Made by a program: the position numbers and the translations under genes
Notes under the pieces: model-generated
Told to the model about the DNA's origin: nothing
The model's database searches: none
What the model saw: the letters and a program-made list of their open reading frames with translations, nothing else
From: Rathayibacter sp. VKM Ac-2856
GTDB lineage: Bacteria > Actinomycetota > Actinomycetes > Actinomycetales > Microbacteriaceae
Assembly: GCF_013205055.1 (NCBI RefSeq)
Contig: NZ_JABMLF010000004.1
Location: forward strand, 248,001 to 312,000
Length of the DNA stretch: 64,000 nt
Direction of reading: 5' to 3'
In this document: in pieces, positions 62,156-64,000 of the stretch
Numbering within the stretch: position 1 is the stretch's first letter
How the letters are laid out: every line of letters begins with the position of its first letter

Positions 62156-63142
62156 ATGAAAGACGCACTGCGGTCCACGGACTCCCCCCTCAGGCCGGGC
62201 GCGCCCTGCCGCATCGATCGGCAGCGCTTCAGCGGCCCCGGTGCCGAGAAGGCGATCAGCGAGTGGATGGGAGCCGGGGAATTCCATCCGCGCAGTCGAG
62301 AGGCGTTCGAGGCCGAGTCCGAGCGCCTGATCATCGACCAGGTGAGTGCCCAGCGGATGACCGCTCGCGCCAATTACTTCACCTCTCCGGAAACCGGTCC
62401 GGGTGACTCCACGAGAAGGGATCGGGTCGAGATCGTCGCCCTCATCGAGGGCGAGTGCTTCATCTCGGTCGGCACTCAGCGCTATCGCCTCACCCGCGGC
62501 TGCATCGGCGTGGCGGGCGGTGGCGAGGCGGTGTCGTCCGAGACCTACGACGTGAGCGAGTGCGTCTACGTCAGCCTCCCGGTCGAGCAGCTGAGCGAGC
62601 GCTTCCGGGCCTCGGTGCCGCTCTACGGGCTGGAGGTCCTCTCGCCGCCGCGGCTCATGCGCCTCTTCCAGACCCTCGCGCACGACCTCGCGACGCAGGA
62701 CTCGATCGCGCCCGAGGCCTTCCGCGCGCAGATGGCGCAGATGACGGGTCTGATCGAGGCGTCGCTGGCGAACAGGGCGCACCTCGCCGTCGGCGACCTG
62801 GAGCGGATCAAGCTCTCCCGCGAGCACGTCGAGGGCTACGTGCGCGATCACATCGCCCAGCGCGACCTGGGCGTGGGCGTCCTGGCCGAGGTCTTCCACA
62901 CCAGTCCCCGCACGATCCACCGGCTCTTCGCCAGCGACGGCCCGACCCTGTCCGAGTACATCCGGACGAGCCGGCTGACGGCGCTCGCGGCGGAGATCAG
63001 CGCGGCCGACAGCCCCGACGGCTTCGACGTGCTCGCCGCCCGGTGCGGCCTGCACGAGTACGTCACGGCGGCCCGGCTGTTCCGCAAGGAGTACGGCCTG
63101 ACGATGCGCCAGTTCTGGAAGGCCTACCGCCTGAACGGCTGA
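62156..63142 (+). CDS. AraC-family transcriptional regulator
   Basis: The 328-residue protein has an N-terminal cupin-like AraC binding domain (about 50-150, RVEIVALIEGECFISVG, YRLTRGCIGV). The C-terminal AraC helix-turn-helix pair (GVLAEVFHTSPRTIHRLFAS; AARCGLHEYVTAARLFRKEYG) ends RQFWKAYRL. It is a likely activator of the divergent GH18 gene, given the 22-bp-spaced direct repeats in the shared gap; this link is inferred. The ribosome-binding site is weak. Confidence 0.88.
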   Translation: MKDALRSTDSPLRPGAPCRIDRQRFSGPGAEKAISEWMGAGEFHPRSREAFEAESERLIIDQVSAQRMTARANYFTSPETGPGDSTRRDRVEIVALIEGECFISVGTQRYRLTRGCIGVAGGGEAVSSETYDVSECVYVSLPVEQLSERFRASVPLYGLEVLSPPRLMRLFQTLAHDLATQDSIAPEAFRAQMAQMTGLIEASLANRAHLAVGDLERIKLSREHVEGYVRDHIAQRDLGVGVLAEVFHTSPRTIHRLFASDGPTLSEYIRTSRLTALAAEISAADSPDGFDVLAARCGLHEYVTAARLFRKEYGLTMRQFWKAYRLNG

Positions 63143-63163
63143 GCCGGGAGCGCCTCCGGCTCG

Positions 63164-63244
63164 TAGAATCACCCTCGGCTCGGCGGAACGCCGCGATCCC
63201 GCGAGCCGGAGCCGATCTCGCGAGCCGAGGGTGGAGGCCGGAGC
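63164..63244 (+). promoter_or_regulatory. kdpD promoter and structured 5' leader
   Basis: TAGAAT (63164-63169) predicts a start near 63176. ACCCTCGGCTCG (63171-63182) and CGAGCCGAGGGT (63221-63232) form a perfect 12-bp inverted repeat, abutting the GGAGG ribosome-binding site at 63233-63237. A smaller hairpin lies inside. Confidence 0.5.
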
Positions 63245-64000
63245 ATGACGAAGGGCCGCCTGCGCGTGCTGCTCGGAGCGGCGCCCGGCGTCGGCAAGAC
63301 CGTCGCGATGCTGGAGGAGGGCCACCGGCTGGCCGCCGAGGGCCGCGACGTCGTGGTCGCCGTCGTCGAGACGCACGGCCGCGCCGCGACGGCCGCGCTG
63401 GTCGAGGGTCTCGAGGTCGTCCCGCCGCGGGTCGCGATGCACCGCGGGACGCGGCTCGAGGAGATGGACCTGGAGGCGGTGCTCGCCCGCCGGCCCGAGG
63501 TCGCCCTGGTGGACGAGCTCGCGCACACCGACGCCCCGGGCTCGCGGAACCGGAAGCGCTGGGAGGACGTGGCCGTGCTCCTGGAGGCCGGGATCACGGT
63601 CTTCTCGACGGTCGACATCCAGCACGTCGCCTCGCTGAACGACGTGGTCGAGTCGATCACCGGAGTGCCCCAGCGCGAGAGCGTCCCGGACGCCGTGCTC
63701 CGCGCCGCCGACCGGGTGGAGCTGGTCGACCTCGCTCCGCAGGCCCTGCGCGACCGGCTCGCCGCCGGCCTGGTCCACCCGCCGGAGCGGATCGACGCGG
63801 CGCTCTCCCACTACTTCCGCCTCGGCACCCTCACGGCGCTGCGCGAGCTCGCCCTGCTCTGGCTGGCCGACGAGGTCGACAGCGCTCTCCGCGACTACCG
63901 CGGCGAGCACGGCATCGACAGCACCTGGGAGGCGCGGGAGCGCGTCGTCGTGACGCTTACCGGGGGGCCGGAGGGGGAGACCCTGCTGCGGCGCGGTGCG
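63245..64000 (+). CDS. kdpD: KdpD-type osmosensitive K+ channel histidine kinase, N-terminal part
   Basis: The first 252 residues are visible; the gene runs out of the window. The KdpD N-terminal domain is clear: Walker-A-like LGAAPGVGKTVAMLEEGHRL split as GAAPGVGKT near 11-19, VETHGR, ALVDELAHTDAPGSRNRKRW and VFSTVDIQHVASLNDVVESITG, followed by the start of a USP-like domain (RVVVTLTGGPEGETLLRRGA). The histidine kinase half is not seen. kdpFABC genes are not in the window. GGAGG lies 7 bases before the ATG. Confidence 0.92.
   Translation, partial: MTKGRLRVLLGAAPGVGKTVAMLEEGHRLAAEGRDVVVAVVETHGRAATAALVEGLEVVPPRVAMHRGTRLEEMDLEAVLARRPEVALVDELAHTDAPGSRNRKRWEDVAVLLEAGITVFSTVDIQHVASLNDVVESITGVPQRESVPDAVLRAADRVELVDLAPQALRDRLAAGLVHPPERIDAALSHYFRLGTLTALRELALLWLADEVDSALRDYRGEHGIDSTWEARERVVVTLTGGPEGETLLRRGA

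Noticed and set aside
63171-63244. c-di-AMP (ydaO-type) riboswitch before kdpD
   Set aside because: The leader is too short and simple for that class; only a plain inverted repeat is visible.

Overview
The window is about 64 kb of very GC-rich actinobacterial chromosome centred on the replication origin. Gene order (rpmH | oriC/dnaA, dnaN, gnd, recF, dciA, gyrB, gyrA, DUF3566, tRNA-Ile, tRNA-Ala), DUF6049 next to murJ, and the abundant TAnnnT -10 motifs suggest a Microbacteriaceae member such as a Rathayibacter or Clavibacter relative. Family is inferred from synteny; the genus cannot be proved from this sequence alone. There is no rRNA operon, CRISPR array, transposase or integrase in the window.

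Left arm (1-18.9 kb). A redox/regulator trio (membrane protein, CxxC-less thioredoxin-reductase-like flavoprotein, PucR-type regulator) is followed by cca. Then come DUF6049-murJ (cell wall), a Pr6Pr membrane protein, trxB-trxA, an aminotransferase and a divergent D-Ala-D-Ala-ligase-like enzyme. The minus-strand block rpmH-rnpA-yidD-yidC-jag-rsmG-parA-parB follows. Six perfect parS sites (GTTTCACGTGAAAC) lie between 10.9 and 15.7 kb, one of them containing the parA start codon.

Origin (18.9-21.5 kb). rpmH and dnaA diverge, with recognisable promoters and a DnaA box in the dnaA leader. The dnaA-dnaN gap has DnaA boxes and an AT-rich stretch and is the likely oriC.

Right arm (21.5-51.9 kb). 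dnaN-gnd, recF-dciA and gyrB-gyrA-DUF3566 lead to two tRNAs and a set of small genes, then ppiA, a rhomboid protease, a PrmC-like methyltransferase, crgA, a class E sortase and pabA. The conserved cell-division/Ser-Thr-kinase cluster follows on the minus strand (fhaA-fhaB-pstP-rodA-pbpA-pknA ... pknB). It is interrupted here by a plus-strand cassette of two PH-domain membrane proteins plus a small membrane protein, which separates pknA from pknB. tRNA-Leu(CAG) closes the cluster.

Accessory end (52-64 kb). This holds a deazaflavin-dependent nitroreductase-like protein, a ROK regulator with a chvE-mmsA-mmsB sugar ABC transporter, an exported protein of unknown function, a DoxX/DM13 pair, a secreted GH18-type glycosidase divergent from an AraC regulator, and the first part of kdpD.

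The most unusual features are non-coding: a perfect 26-bp inverted repeat containing the gyrB stop codon, a second DnaA-box cluster 14 kb from oriC that shares an oriC-specific 10-mer, dispersed REP-like palindromes around the origin, a 110-bp tandem repeat whose hairpin shows a compensatory base-pair change, a 23-bp inverted repeat after tRNA-Leu, and an 18-bp x 4 tandem repeat just upstream of a leaderless sortase gene.
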